Origin: Anaerolineae bacterium
GTDB lineage: Bacteria; Chloroflexota; Anaerolineae; Anaerolineales; Anaerolineaceae
Reading direction: 5' to 3'
Assembly: GCA_013178185.1 (NCBI GenBank)
Contig: JABLXC010000024.1
Location: 1 to 55,241, forward strand
DNA: 55,241 nt
In this document: positions 17,186 to 24,754 of the stretch, in pieces
How positions within the stretch are numbered: position 1 is the stretch's first letter
Layout of the letters: each line of letters begins with the position of its first letter
The notes under the pieces: model-generated
The model's input: the letters and a program-made list of their open reading frames with translations, nothing else
What the model was told of the DNA's origin: nothing
The model's database searches: none
Position numbers and translations under genes: made by a program

Positions 17186-17191
17186 TATGAT
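17186..17191 (+). promoter_or_regulatory. Possible -10 box for the small RNA
   Basis: TATGAT lies eight bases upstream of the inferred RNA start. No good -35 box is seen, only an A/T-rich stretch after the NYN stop codon. Confidence 0.35.
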
Positions 17192-17198
17192 TATTTCT

Positions 17199-17357
17199 AA
17201 GACACCTCCTTTACTGGTAGTCAGCGGTGTCAGTCACCGGGGAAAAGTCGTAGGCGCGTCCCCCCCGCGCAGACGAAACCCCAGAAGGGTGTAACCGGTG
17301 GTATTCCCTCCCTGAAGATCACCAGACATGTCCCCCCCATGCCTGGTGATCGCTTTT
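17199..17357 (+). ncRNA. Candidate small RNA with anti-Shine-Dalgarno C-rich segments
   Basis: The gap between two converging genes folds into three consecutive hairpins on the plus strand. The first (GACACC 17201-17206 with GGTGTC 17226-17231) exposes CCTCCTTTA. The second is closed by CACCGG (17235-17240) and CCGGTG (17295-17300); it contains GCGCG-TCCCCCC-CGCGC and CCC-AGAA-GGG arms. The linker then reads TTCCCTCCCT. The third is a 14-bp stem with one mismatch (17317-17330 with 17338-17351), again with loop TCCCCCC, followed by GCTTTTAAT like a terminator. A -10-like TATGAT lies at 17186-17191, placing a start near 17199. Four separate C-rich pieces complement GGAGG/GGGGGA ribosome sites. 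I recognise no known RNA family, and the gene call is inference from structure. Confidence 0.5.
17317..17357 (+). terminator. Hairpin terminator at the end of the small-RNA candidate
   Basis: The stem GATCACCAGACATG pairs with CATGCCTGGTGATC (one A-C mismatch) around the loop TCCCCCC and is followed by GCTTTTAAT. It would also stop read-through from the NYN gene. On the minus strand, downstream of kbl, the same stem lacks a T run. Confidence 0.65.
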
Positions 17358-17373
17358 AATCTGTAGAACGTTT

Positions 17374-18558
17374 TTAGGAAATGACGCCGAATTTGCGACC
17401 GACGCTTGCAAAGGCTTCCAGACCTTTTTCCAAATCTTCGCGCTGGTGAGCGGCCGAAATCATCACGCGTATACGGGCTTTGCCCTTCGGGACGGTGGGG
17501 AAGCCGAGCGACATGGCGAATACGCCGCTCTGGAAAAGCTCCCGGCTGAACTCCTGGGCTAAAGGCGCTTCTCCCAACATGACGGGCGTGATCGGTGTGA
17601 CGCTTTGCCCGGTGTCGAATCCAAGCCGTTTCATCTCCGCTTTGAAATAACGGGCATTTTCCCAAAGCCGGTCGACCAGCTCGGTGGAGCTTTCCAGCAT
17701 GTCAATAGCTGCAATGCAGGCAGCCACATCGGGCGGGGTGACAGCCGATGAGAACAAAAAGGGCCGGCCGCGCTGGCGCAGCCATTCGACGATGATGGCT
17801 TTACCGGCTACGGCGCCGCCTACCACCCCGAACGCTTTGGAGAATGTTCCAATTTCGATATCTACCTTACCATGCAGGTTGAAGTGATCCACAATACCGC
17901 GGCCGCCTTTCCCAACCACTCCTTCGCCGTGGGCGTCATCTACCATCAACATGACATCGAACGCTTGGGTGATCTCATAGATCTTGTCCAGCGGCGCCAG
18001 GTCGCCATCCATGCTAAAGACGCCATCGGTCACGACCAACATCCGGCGATAATTGCCCAGGTTTTCCTGGATTTTCTTTCGCAAGTCGTCTGGATTGGCG
18101 TGGGCGAATCGGACAATGGCGGCGCCGGAGAGGCGCGCCCCATCAATGATGCTGGCATGGTTGAGTTCATCCGAAAAGATCACGTCCTCTTTGCCGACCA
18201 GCGCCGGAAGCGTTGCCAGATTGGCCGCAAAACCGGACTGAAAAGTGATGGCGCTTTCGACCCCTTTGAATTTTGCCAGGCGCTGTTCCAGCTCCAGGTG
18301 AATATCCATCGTTCCCGCAATGGAACGCACTGCGCCGGGGCCAATCCCATAACGAGTCAGCGCTTCTTGAGCAGCCTGCACCATCCTGGGGTGATTTGCC
18401 AGCCCAAGATAATTATTTGAACAAAAGTTTAGTACTTTATTGTTGTCCACCACCAGCCAGGCGCCCTGGGGCGAGCTGAGGGTGCGGATGCGGTTGTACA
18501 GACCAGATTGCTTGAGGGTATCAAGCTCTTGTTGTATCCAATCCAGACGATTTGACAT
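17374..18558 (-). CDS. kbl: Glycine C-acetyltransferase (2-amino-3-ketobutyrate CoA ligase)
   Basis: The protein has 394 residues of the PLP-dependent alpha-oxoamine synthase family. The PLP Lys is K241 in GTFSKAFG. Other family motifs are [54 protein letters not shown] and [11 protein letters not shown]. The sequence is closest in style to Kbl, which splits 2-amino-3-oxobutyrate with CoA into glycine and acetyl-CoA in threonine breakdown; BioF is the main alternative. Threonine dehydrogenase is not next to it. It is a single gene, converging with the small-RNA candidate. Confidence 0.88.
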   Translation of the reverse strand: MSNRLDWIQQELDTLKQSGLYNRIRTLSSPQGAWLVVDNNKVLNFCSNNYLGLANHPRMVQAAQEALTRYGIGPGAVRSIAGTMDIHLELEQRLAKFKGVESAITFQSGFAANLATLPALVGKEDVIFSDELNHASIIDGARLSGAAIVRFAHANPDDLRKKIQENLGNYRRMLVVTDGVFSMDGDLAPLDKIYEITQAFDVMLMVDDAHGEGVVGKGGRGIVDHFNLHGKVDIEIGTFSKAFGVVGGAVAGKAIIVEWLRQRGRPFLFSSAVTPPDVAACIAAIDMLESSTELVDRLWENARYFKAEMKRLGFDTGQSVTPITPVMLGEAPLAQEFSRELFQSGVFAMSLGFPTVPKGKARIRVMISAAHQREDLEKGLEAFASVGRKFGVIS

Positions 18559-18615
18559 GTGGTCCTCGGGATTATTGGGGATTTTAGGAAGTGATTGGCG
18601 ACTTGATCAGATTCA

Positions 18616-20259
18616 TTATACCCTTTTTCCAAGGGAGAGGCTGCTGTCGCTCAGATACCCAAGTTCTGCCAATGCCTTACGGACCGTTTCTTCGCTGCCT
18701 GGCCGCAGAATCACCGTTGTGGGATTCAGAGTTTCCATCAGGGAGCGGCTGGCTTTGGTTTTTCGAAGAGCTTCAAGGATCTCAGGTGAAGAAACCCGCA
18801 GGAGGGTGACCGGCTGCATCCCAACTTCGACGCCAAATTTGTCCCATCGCTCTATGGCCTGGATGAGCGCGGGCGGAATGGGGCGGCGCGCAACACGGAG
18901 CAGCAATTTGACCAGATGAGCGGGCAGCAGACCTTGTTTTTGAGCCTTTTCCAGCGATGTGGTGGTGATGCGGTAGAAATAGAAATCACTGGTTTCTTCA
19001 TCCCATTCGCAAAAGCGGGCGATCTGGTATCGTATGGCTCTTGAGGTTAAGCGGCTTAACTTGAAGCGGTGATCGAGGGTGATCTCAATTGCATCGCGTT
19101 CTTGGGGTAAGGGGGGCGCCTGGCCTGCCAGCAAGAGGGTCGCCCAACTGGAGACGCGAAAGGCCAAGGGGGCAGTGTTTTGCTCATTGGATGCGAGATC
19201 CACCAATCCCAGCCAGTGCAATGGGCCGGTTGCCATATACCGCAGCAAAGCGCCATCAATCTCATCCCAGCTTGAAATGCCGCGCAGGAAGGTATCGCTA
19301 CCTTTTTTACGGATAAACCAGGAATCATAGTCCCCTGCCGGGCGCTGAAAATCTGAATATTGTTCTCGGATGGCGGCGATGAACGCGGAGAGATTCCACC
19401 ACACCCCTTTTGGCAAGCTATCTAAAAATCCCAGGACGACCTGGCGGGTATGGAAGGGGTTGTTCTGCCATTCTCCTTCGAAGACCAGGCCTGGCAGCAG
19501 GAGCAGCTCGTTGACGGTATTGCTGGCCAGCCACCGGGTGACCAGGGTTGAAAGCGCCTGGCCGCGAGGCGCCTCTAAAAACTGGCGGGTCGCTTCTGGC
19601 TGCACGCTTCCATCCTGGCGAACCAGGCCAGCAGCCTTTAGAAGCGCCAGCAAAAACGGCAATTTTGTCTTCCAGTTGGGATCCTCTGCCAGCTTAGCTT
19701 CTTTGCCGGTGCGGAGGGCTGCCAGGAGGGTGCAACAATCATCCAGAATCTCGTCAGTGGCAGGGATGCTCCAGCGGGTTTCGCCGGGCGAGGCGGCTCT
19801 TCCGAGCGGCTCGATTTTCTGGGGGCGCAGGGTTTCTAGAAATTCCAGGATATCATCGGGAATGTAGGCAAATTCCTGGGGTTCTGGTGGAAAGTTCAAA
19901 AAAGCCTTGCCAATCAGACCGCGATACCACAGGATTTCAGCCGGAGAGATGGGGTTCTTTTCTGGCTTTTCGCGGTCGCGGCGGGCTGCCCCAAAGGTGC
20001 GCACCTCGCCAAACCGGCGGGTGAACATTGCCCAGGGGATTCGCCCTTCATGGTCCAGCAGCGCTTCAAGCGCCGCGGCCGCCTGTTCAGGTAGCCCGCC
20101 GATTACCTGCTCTGCGAGGGCGGCATCTAACATTTCGCTGGTCAGGCGTGGCAGGGCGGTATGCACATCGGGGGCGTTTAACTCGATTCCCCAGGCCTCT
20201 GCAACGATCTTGAGAAAGCCCAGGTCGTGGCCTTGCAGGGTGTGGAACAGATCGGGCAT
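18616..20259 (-). CDS. XPB/Ssl2 N-terminal-like (helicase-associated) protein
   Basis: The protein has 547 residues. The N-terminal region is helical with repeated winged-helix-like segments (ALLDHEGRIPWAMFTRRFG and WYRGLIGKAFLNF). The C-terminal 150 residues match the domain found N-terminal to XPB helicases: FYRITTTSLEKAQKQGL, LLLRVARRPIPPALIQAIE, WDKFGVEVGMQPVTLLRVSS and PTTVILRPGSEETVRKALAE. No helicase Walker motifs are present, so this is a stand-alone DNA-associated domain protein rather than a helicase. Its role is unknown. It is divergent from the DUF4388 gene. A GGTGG lies before the ATG. Confidence 0.75.
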   Translation of the reverse strand: MPDLFHTLQGHDLGFLKIVAEAWGIELNAPDVHTALPRLTSEMLDAALAEQVIGGLPEQAAAALEALLDHEGRIPWAMFTRRFGEVRTFGAARRDREKPEKNPISPAEILWYRGLIGKAFLNFPPEPQEFAYIPDDILEFLETLRPQKIEPLGRAASPGETRWSIPATDEILDDCCTLLAALRTGKEAKLAEDPNWKTKLPFLLALLKAAGLVRQDGSVQPEATRQFLEAPRGQALSTLVTRWLASNTVNELLLLPGLVFEGEWQNNPFHTRQVVLGFLDSLPKGVWWNLSAFIAAIREQYSDFQRPAGDYDSWFIRKKGSDTFLRGISSWDEIDGALLRYMATGPLHWLGLVDLASNEQNTAPLAFRVSSWATLLLAGQAPPLPQERDAIEITLDHRFKLSRLTSRAIRYQIARFCEWDEETSDFYFYRITTTSLEKAQKQGLLPAHLVKLLLRVARRPIPPALIQAIERWDKFGVEVGMQPVTLLRVSSPEILEALRKTKASRSLMETLNPTTVILRPGSEETVRKALAELGYLSDSSLSLGKRV

Positions 20260-20440
20260 GCAAATTCCACCTTTTTGCTTTGAAGCTCATTATACCAAGA
20301 GGCTATCGGGACTTTTGAATTTGGGTCATCATGGAAGGGATGTTGTGCGCTCTCCAAAACCTTCTTAAAATCGGGCTGACATGTGAGAATCGGATTCTGG
20401 CTTGCGATATTGAAGTGTTTGCCTACGGTGGAATCTGTAA

Positions 20441-20459
20441 GGTTACCCTAAGGGTATCC
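20441..20459. promoter_or_regulatory. Palindrome abutting the -35 box of the signalling operon
   Basis: GGTTACCC-taa-GGGTATCC is an inverted repeat with one mismatch per arm pair. It ends three bases before the TTGACG -35 box, a position that suits an activator or repressor site. Confidence 0.45.
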
Positions 20460-20462
20460 TGA

Positions 20463-20491
20463 TTGACGCACCTATGGCTTGATTGTATAAT
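20463..20491 (+). promoter_or_regulatory. Sigma-70-type promoter of the DUF4388-GTPase operon
   Basis: TTGACG (20463-20468) and a perfect TATAAT (20486-20491) are separated by exactly 17 bases. The start codon of the DUF4388 gene lies 38 bases downstream of the -10 box. Confidence 0.8.
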
Positions 20492-20529
20492 TTTCTGGAG
20501 CTCCTAACTCTTCCCTCCAGAGGCATTGC

Positions 20530-21345
20530 ATGGCGCTGAGAGGTAATCTACGCGATTTCACAGTCACACAGTTATTAAACCTGGTAAGCCTTGCCAAGAA
20601 AACCGGAATCCTGGTTATTGAAGGCTCGTCTGAGGCGGCGAGGGTTTGGTTTCGCGACGGCAAGCTCGTTTACGCGCAGCTGGGAGAGGAAGATGTTAGC
20701 CTGGCAGCCGTATTGCAGCGCACCAATAAGATCAGCGCCAGCCAGTACCGTATTTTGCGCGAGCGCGCCAGCCGCATGACCGACAAGGAACTGGGATTGT
20801 TGTTGATCAATGCGGGTTACCTGTCTCAAAACGATGTTCTCAATAGCTTGCAGCAATATTTTACGGGCGTCGTCCGGCGGCTTTTCACCTGGGTTGAGGG
20901 GCTGTTTCGTTTTGAACCTGGCGAACTGCCGCCAGAGGATAAGATTCCCATCCGGATTGATCTTGAGAACCTGATTATTGAAGGGACACGGCAGCTCAGG
21001 GAATGGGAGCAGCTTCAGGAAGAGATCCCAAGCCTGGATATGGCCTTGAAGTTTTCGGACCGGCCGGGCGCGAATATCCGTAATATGAACCTTAGCGTTG
21101 AAGAGTGGCGGGTTGTCTCTTATGTCAACCCGAACAATACGATGCGCCAGATTGCCAGAGCGACCAAAATGAATGATCTGGAAATTCGGAGGGTGGTTTA
21201 TAGCCTTTTGCAGGCGGGGCTGGTGGAAATTGTCCGGCAGGGGGGCGCTCCGGTTATTTTGACCAGCCGTATGTTCCCGACCCAGGACCGGCAAGAACAG
21301 CGCTCTTTGATGAATCGTCTGATTGAGCGGATTAAATCAATTTAG
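20530..21345 (+). CDS. DUF4388 domain protein with C-terminal winged-helix-like domain
   Basis: The protein has 271 residues. The N-terminal DUF4388 domain reads MALRGNLRDFTVTQLLNLVS, then KKTGILVIEGSSEAARVWFR and DGKLVYAQLGEEDVSLAAVL. Residues 70-150 are helical and include LLINAGYLSQNDVLNSLQQY and the aromatic RRLFTWVEGLFRFEPGELP. The C-terminal third (VEEWRVVSYVNPNNTMRQIA, then EIRRVVYSLLQAGLVEIV) resembles a winged helix. DUF4388 proteins are often linked to two-component and MglA-type polarity or signalling systems. It is the first gene of a tight plus-strand operon, 23 bases before the GTPase gene. A direct partnership with that GTPase is inferred from the context. Confidence 0.85.
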   Translation: MALRGNLRDFTVTQLLNLVSLAKKTGILVIEGSSEAARVWFRDGKLVYAQLGEEDVSLAAVLQRTNKISASQYRILRERASRMTDKELGLLLINAGYLSQNDVLNSLQQYFTGVVRRLFTWVEGLFRFEPGELPPEDKIPIRIDLENLIIEGTRQLREWEQLQEEIPSLDMALKFSDRPGANIRNMNLSVEEWRVVSYVNPNNTMRQIARATKMNDLEIRRVVYSLLQAGLVEIVRQGGAPVILTSRMFPTQDRQEQRSLMNRLIERIKSI

Positions 21346-21368
21346 CGAGAGGTTTAGAGGGTTGAGTT

Positions 21369-21908
21369 ATGCAGACGGTTAAAATCGTGGTAACAGGTCC
21401 TTTCAATTCTGGCAAAACCGCTTTTATTCAATCCGTCAGCGAGATTGATGTGGTCTCGACGGAGCGGAGGATCTCCAGCGAGGAGGAAAAAGTCAAGGAC
21501 TCAACCACGGTTGCTATGGATTTTGGCCGGATCACGGTTGATGATGACCTGGTGCTATACATGTTCGGCACACCGGGGCAGAGACGGTTTGACTTTATGT
21601 GGGAAATCCTTTCTGAGGGCATGCTGGGTTTCATCGTGATGGTTGACAGCACCCGTCCGGAAACTTTTCGCGAGGCTCGCAATATCCTGGAGACGTTTCG
21701 CGCTTATGCGCCGACCCCCTACGTGGTTGCGGCTAACAAACAGGATAGTAAAGATGCGTGGGACCTGGATGATATGAGGGTGGCGCTGCGGTTGGATGCA
21801 CGTGTTAAGTTTTTGCCCTGCATTGCGACCAAAAAAGAACCGGTAAAGAAAGTTCTTTTAGAATTGTTATACAGCATCCTTGCTGAAATGGAGGGGGCCG
21901 AAGCCTGA
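21369..21908 (+). CDS. MglA-like small GTPase
   Basis: The protein has 179 residues, the size of a Ras-like GTPase without extra domains. It has the P-loop TGPFNSGKTAF, a switch I region with DSTTVAMDFGRI, G3 FGTPGQRRFDFMW, G4 AANKQDSKD and G5-like IATKKEPVKK. In G3 the usual DxxG Asp position is not Asp (YMFGTPGQ), as in other bacterial members of this group. It probably acts as a cytoplasmic switch; its GTPase-activating protein is not evident in the window. It lies between the DUF4388 gene and an alpha/beta hydrolase gene. The start at 21369 is preceded by GAGGG. Confidence 0.9.
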   Translation: MQTVKIVVTGPFNSGKTAFIQSVSEIDVVSTERRISSEEEKVKDSTTVAMDFGRITVDDDLVLYMFGTPGQRRFDFMWEILSEGMLGFIVMVDSTRPETFREARNILETFRAYAPTPYVVAANKQDSKDAWDLDDMRVALRLDARVKFLPCIATKKEPVKKVLLELLYSILAEMEGAEA

Positions 21909-21934
21909 GGGGGGGCTTGCCTTAAGACAACTGC

Positions 21935-22732
21935 GTGTCCTCAATTACTACCGACCAGGGGATCGTGCATTATGAAGTGTATGGCCGGGGCCGGCCTGTT
22001 ATTTTGCTGCATGGCTGGTTGGGATCATGGGGACTGTGGCAAGAGACGATGACCTTCCTGGGGCAATATTATCGCACCTATGCGCTGGATTTTTGGGGTT
22101 TTGGCGAATCGGGGAAAAAACGCAGCACCTATGCCGTTCAGGATTTTGTTACGCTGGTGAACCAATTTATGGATCAGCTTGGCATCATGGAAGCACCGCT
22201 GGTTGGCCATAGCATGGGAGGCACCGTCAGCCTTTCGGTGGCTATCCATTATCCTGAACGGGCCTCTAAGGTGGTCGTCATTGGCTCGCCGATCACAGGT
22301 TCTTCGCTGGCGCTGGCTCTCAAGATGGCTGGCAGGCGCAGCATTGCATTTCTGCTTTTTAACCAGATGGAGATGTTCCGGCTGGGGATGCGGCTTGCCT
22401 CGCCTTTGATTTGTGGGGATGCGCGTTTCCCTGATATGATGGACCGCGATCTTTCCAAGACAACCCTTGAATCTTTTCTCCTTAGCATTGCCAGCTTACG
22501 GCGGACCGACCTGCGGCAGCGATTGAAGGAGATACGCATCCCTGTGATGGGAATGTTCGGCGACCGGGATAATATTGTCAGTCCCCGGCAGTGGAAAACT
22601 TTAAAAGAATATGTTCCTCACGCCCGGATCGAGCGTTACAAGAGAGCTGGGCATTTTATTATGCTGGATGAACCGCGTCATTTTATGCTTACCTTAAAGG
22701 AATTTTTGGATTCGATTGTGGAAATCAGATGA
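21935..22732 (+). CDS. Alpha/beta hydrolase with intact catalytic triad
   Basis: The protein has 265 residues. The oxyanion segment is GRGRPVILLHGWLGSW and the nucleophile elbow is GHSMGG (Ser93). The acid is probably D212 (GDRDNIV) and the base H240 (RAGHFIML), so it should be an active serine hydrolase of unknown substrate. The proposed start is GTG at 21935, 26 bases after the GTPase stop; there is no strong ribosome site, so translation may be coupled. Its last four bases overlap the next gene. A clear paralogue lies at 32993, at the far end of the same signalling block. Confidence 0.88.
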   Translation: MSSITTDQGIVHYEVYGRGRPVILLHGWLGSWGLWQETMTFLGQYYRTYALDFWGFGESGKKRSTYAVQDFVTLVNQFMDQLGIMEAPLVGHSMGGTVSLSVAIHYPERASKVVVIGSPITGSSLALALKMAGRRSIAFLLFNQMEMFRLGMRLASPLICGDARFPDMMDRDLSKTTLESFLLSIASLRRTDLRQRLKEIRIPVMGMFGDRDNIVSPRQWKTLKEYVPHARIERYKRAGHFIMLDEPRHFMLTLKEFLDSIVEIR

Positions 22733-23340
22733 CAACAGAGCCTTATCGCTTTAACCGTTTTTACCAAACGATGATCGAGGGGGTGCAGGAGATTATTGGC
22801 TTGCCCGACCTAAAAAAGGTGGAAAGTGTCCGGGCTACCCAGGAGCTGGGCGTCTCTGCCGGTGCAGAAGAAAAGATGCTTTTTTACCAGTTCGCTTCAT
22901 GGATGGCGGCGCTCGAACAGGTTTTTGGACGCCGCTCCGGGCAGGGAATTGCACTGCGAGGCGGCCGGGTTTCGTTTTTGTATTTGTCTCGTTTGCCCGA
23001 CCTGTGGGATGCGTTTTCGCATCTGGCGAAACAACTGTTACCTGCTCAGGCGAGGATAAAAGGCGGGTTGGAGATTTTGGCTGAAACTGTTACAAGAGAA
23101 TGCGGCGTTCAGGTGCAGGTGACTGAAGATCCACAGAATTGGTACTGGCAGATTGCTCCCTGCCCCTGGTGTTCTGGCAGGACAGAAGATACCTCAGCCT
23201 GCCAGTTTATGATTGGGCTGCTTCAAGAATTCACTTCCTGGATGAGCGGCGGGCGGTATTACGATGTTAGCGAGGTTGAATGTTGCGCGGCTGAAGCTGA
23301 AGCCTGCCTGATTCAGATTGGAAAGCAGTCAATGGATTGA
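22729..23340 (+). CDS. V4R-like (4-vinyl reductase domain) protein
   Basis: The protein has 203 residues and overlaps the hydrolase gene by four bases (ATGA), so the two are translationally coupled. The C-terminal half has the V4R pattern: APCPWCSGRTEDTSACQF, then a helix LLQEFTSWMSGG and a final strand VSEVECCAAEAEACLIQI. V4R domains bind small hydrophobic molecules and may bind zinc through such Cys. The N-terminal part (RFYQTMIEGVQEIIGLPDL) resembles the helical start of HNOB/V4R-type sensors. It may be a ligand sensor for the operon. I cannot name the ligand, and the family call is by pattern only. Confidence 0.7.
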   Translation: MTTEPYRFNRFYQTMIEGVQEIIGLPDLKKVESVRATQELGVSAGAEEKMLFYQFASWMAALEQVFGRRSGQGIALRGGRVSFLYLSRLPDLWDAFSHLAKQLLPAQARIKGGLEILAETVTRECGVQVQVTEDPQNWYWQIAPCPWCSGRTEDTSACQFMIGLLQEFTSWMSGGRYYDVSEVECCAAEAEACLIQIGKQSMD

Positions 23341-23346
23341 GGAATC

Positions 23347-24624
23347 ATGTTGAAGGTCATCCTTCCTTCTTATCGCTCGATAGCGCCTTTCAACGAATTG
23401 GCCCGGGACTTGCGAATTCAGAATAAACCCCTCTGGCTTTATCAACGCGATGTCCTGGCGCCTTATGTTGAGCGAGAGATGGAGCTTCCGATTGGCTCAC
23501 CGCTGCCGCAAACCCAAGAAGCCTGCCTGGTTTACCGCGATAATCTTTTCTTTGATGAGTCCTTTTTCAAGACTTTCATCCAGGAAGCGCGCAAACGAAA
23601 GAAGGCTTCGCGGGCTGCGTTTTCCATAAAAGACGCGGCATTTCGAGAACATTGTCTGCCGCTTTCGGCCTCCTATACCCAGGCAGGCGAGATTTACCTC
23701 GCAGACCTCTGGTATTACCCCAATGGCCCACAACCCGATGTGGAACCCCTGGTCATTGACATGCAAGCGCGTGAAATTGGTTATTATCATGTTCCCACCT
23801 ACATGGCGGCCGAATCGGGCGACCTGGTGTATCAGGTCCCGTTGCGCAGCTTGATCGCGATCGACTCGTGGGTACACGTGTTTATTGCGGATACGGTGTT
23901 TGGGTTGTTTGGCCGCGGCGCTCGTTTTGAGGAACGTTTGAAGCGGGATCCATTCTTTAAGATTGCAATTCTGGCGCGGGCGCTTTATGAGGGCAAGCAG
24001 GTATTAGAGTGTTCTAAAGTGGTCACCATTGGGCAGCACTGTGTCATTGACCCGACCGCTGTTATCCATGGCCCAACAACGATCGGCGATCATGTCACGA
24101 TTGGGGCGGGAACGGTGATCGAAAATTGCATTATTGGCAGCAATGTGAATATCTCTCAGGGCTGCCAGTTGATGCTTTCGGTGGTGGGCGACGGTACGTT
24201 CCTCCCATTTCGAGCTTCATTGTTTATGACAACGATTATGGACAACAGCATGGTTGCGCAAAACACCTGTTTGCAAATGTCGGTTGTGGGGCGCAACTCT
24301 TTTGTCGGCGCAGGGAACACATTTACCGATTTCAACCTGCTCTCGGCTTCGCTCAAGGCTCGCGATGCTTCAGGCGAGCTGAAGTATTCCAACCGGCCAG
24401 TCCTGGGAGGGTGCGTGGGGCATAATTGCAGAATTGGCTCCGGGATGGTCATTTACCCGGCGCGGATGATCGAATCTGATGTCATCTTAATTGCATCCCC
24501 GCAGCGGCGAGTCATCACCCATGATGTTACGTATGAAGAAAGCGACCATCATGCATTGCCGGTTTCAGAAAAACCGCCCCGACTTTACCCCCGGCCTGGG
24601 GAGAGAATTACCGAAAGCTGGTAG
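23347..24624 (+). CDS. GlmU-like protein with left-handed beta-helix
   Basis: The protein has 425 residues. The N-terminal 200 residues resemble a degenerate nucleotidyltransferase-type domain (ACLVYRDNLFFDESFFKTFI) without a visible nucleotide-binding signature motif. From about residue 220 a hexapeptide-repeat left-handed helix follows: VVTIGQHCVIDPTAVIHGPT, TIGDHVTIGAGTVIENCIIG and NVNISQGCQLMLSVVGD, resuming at SVVGRNSFVGAGNTFTDFN and GGCVGHNCRIGSGMVIYPAR. Such folds occur in sugar-nucleotide acyl- or nucleotidyltransferases. No acyltransferase catalytic His can be assigned with confidence. It is the last gene of the DUF4388-GTPase operon, starting six bases after the V4R gene. Confidence 0.7.
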   Translation: MLKVILPSYRSIAPFNELARDLRIQNKPLWLYQRDVLAPYVEREMELPIGSPLPQTQEACLVYRDNLFFDESFFKTFIQEARKRKKASRAAFSIKDAAFREHCLPLSASYTQAGEIYLADLWYYPNGPQPDVEPLVIDMQAREIGYYHVPTYMAAESGDLVYQVPLRSLIAIDSWVHVFIADTVFGLFGRGARFEERLKRDPFFKIAILARALYEGKQVLECSKVVTIGQHCVIDPTAVIHGPTTIGDHVTIGAGTVIENCIIGSNVNISQGCQLMLSVVGDGTFLPFRASLFMTTIMDNSMVAQNTCLQMSVVGRNSFVGAGNTFTDFNLLSASLKARDASGELKYSNRPVLGGCVGHNCRIGSGMVIYPARMIESDVILIASPQRRVITHDVTYEESDHHALPVSEKPPRLYPRPGERITESW

Positions 24625-24627
24625 TCA

Positions 24628-24656
24628 TTGTCAGATAGACGACTTTCACGTATGAT
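24628..24656 (+). promoter_or_regulatory. Sigma-70-type promoter of the response regulator-kinase operon
   Basis: TTGTCA (24628-24633) and TATGAT (24651-24656) are 17 bases apart. The transcript would have a leader of about 90 bases containing a small hairpin (GGCGCCT with AGGCACC) and the ribosome site GGGGAGG before the ATG at 24755. Confidence 0.65.
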
Positions 24657-24754
24657 TAAAATGGCGCCTGGGTCTGAGGCACCTCTGCGTAATTTCTTGA
24701 TTAGCGATTGGCGGCGGGTATATCCTTATTCAATATTGATTTGGGGAGGCTTTT

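Noticed and set aside
17260-17352. Hammerhead-ribozyme-like pieces (CGAAAC near 17274 and CTGAAGA near 17312)
   Set aside because: The order could only fit a type II hammerhead, but the cleavage-site position would be G and stem I does not form.
16100-17373. Bacterial signal-recognition-particle RNA, which often lies near dnaX
   Set aside because: I looked on both strands for the conserved GGAAGCA-type loop sequence and did not find it.
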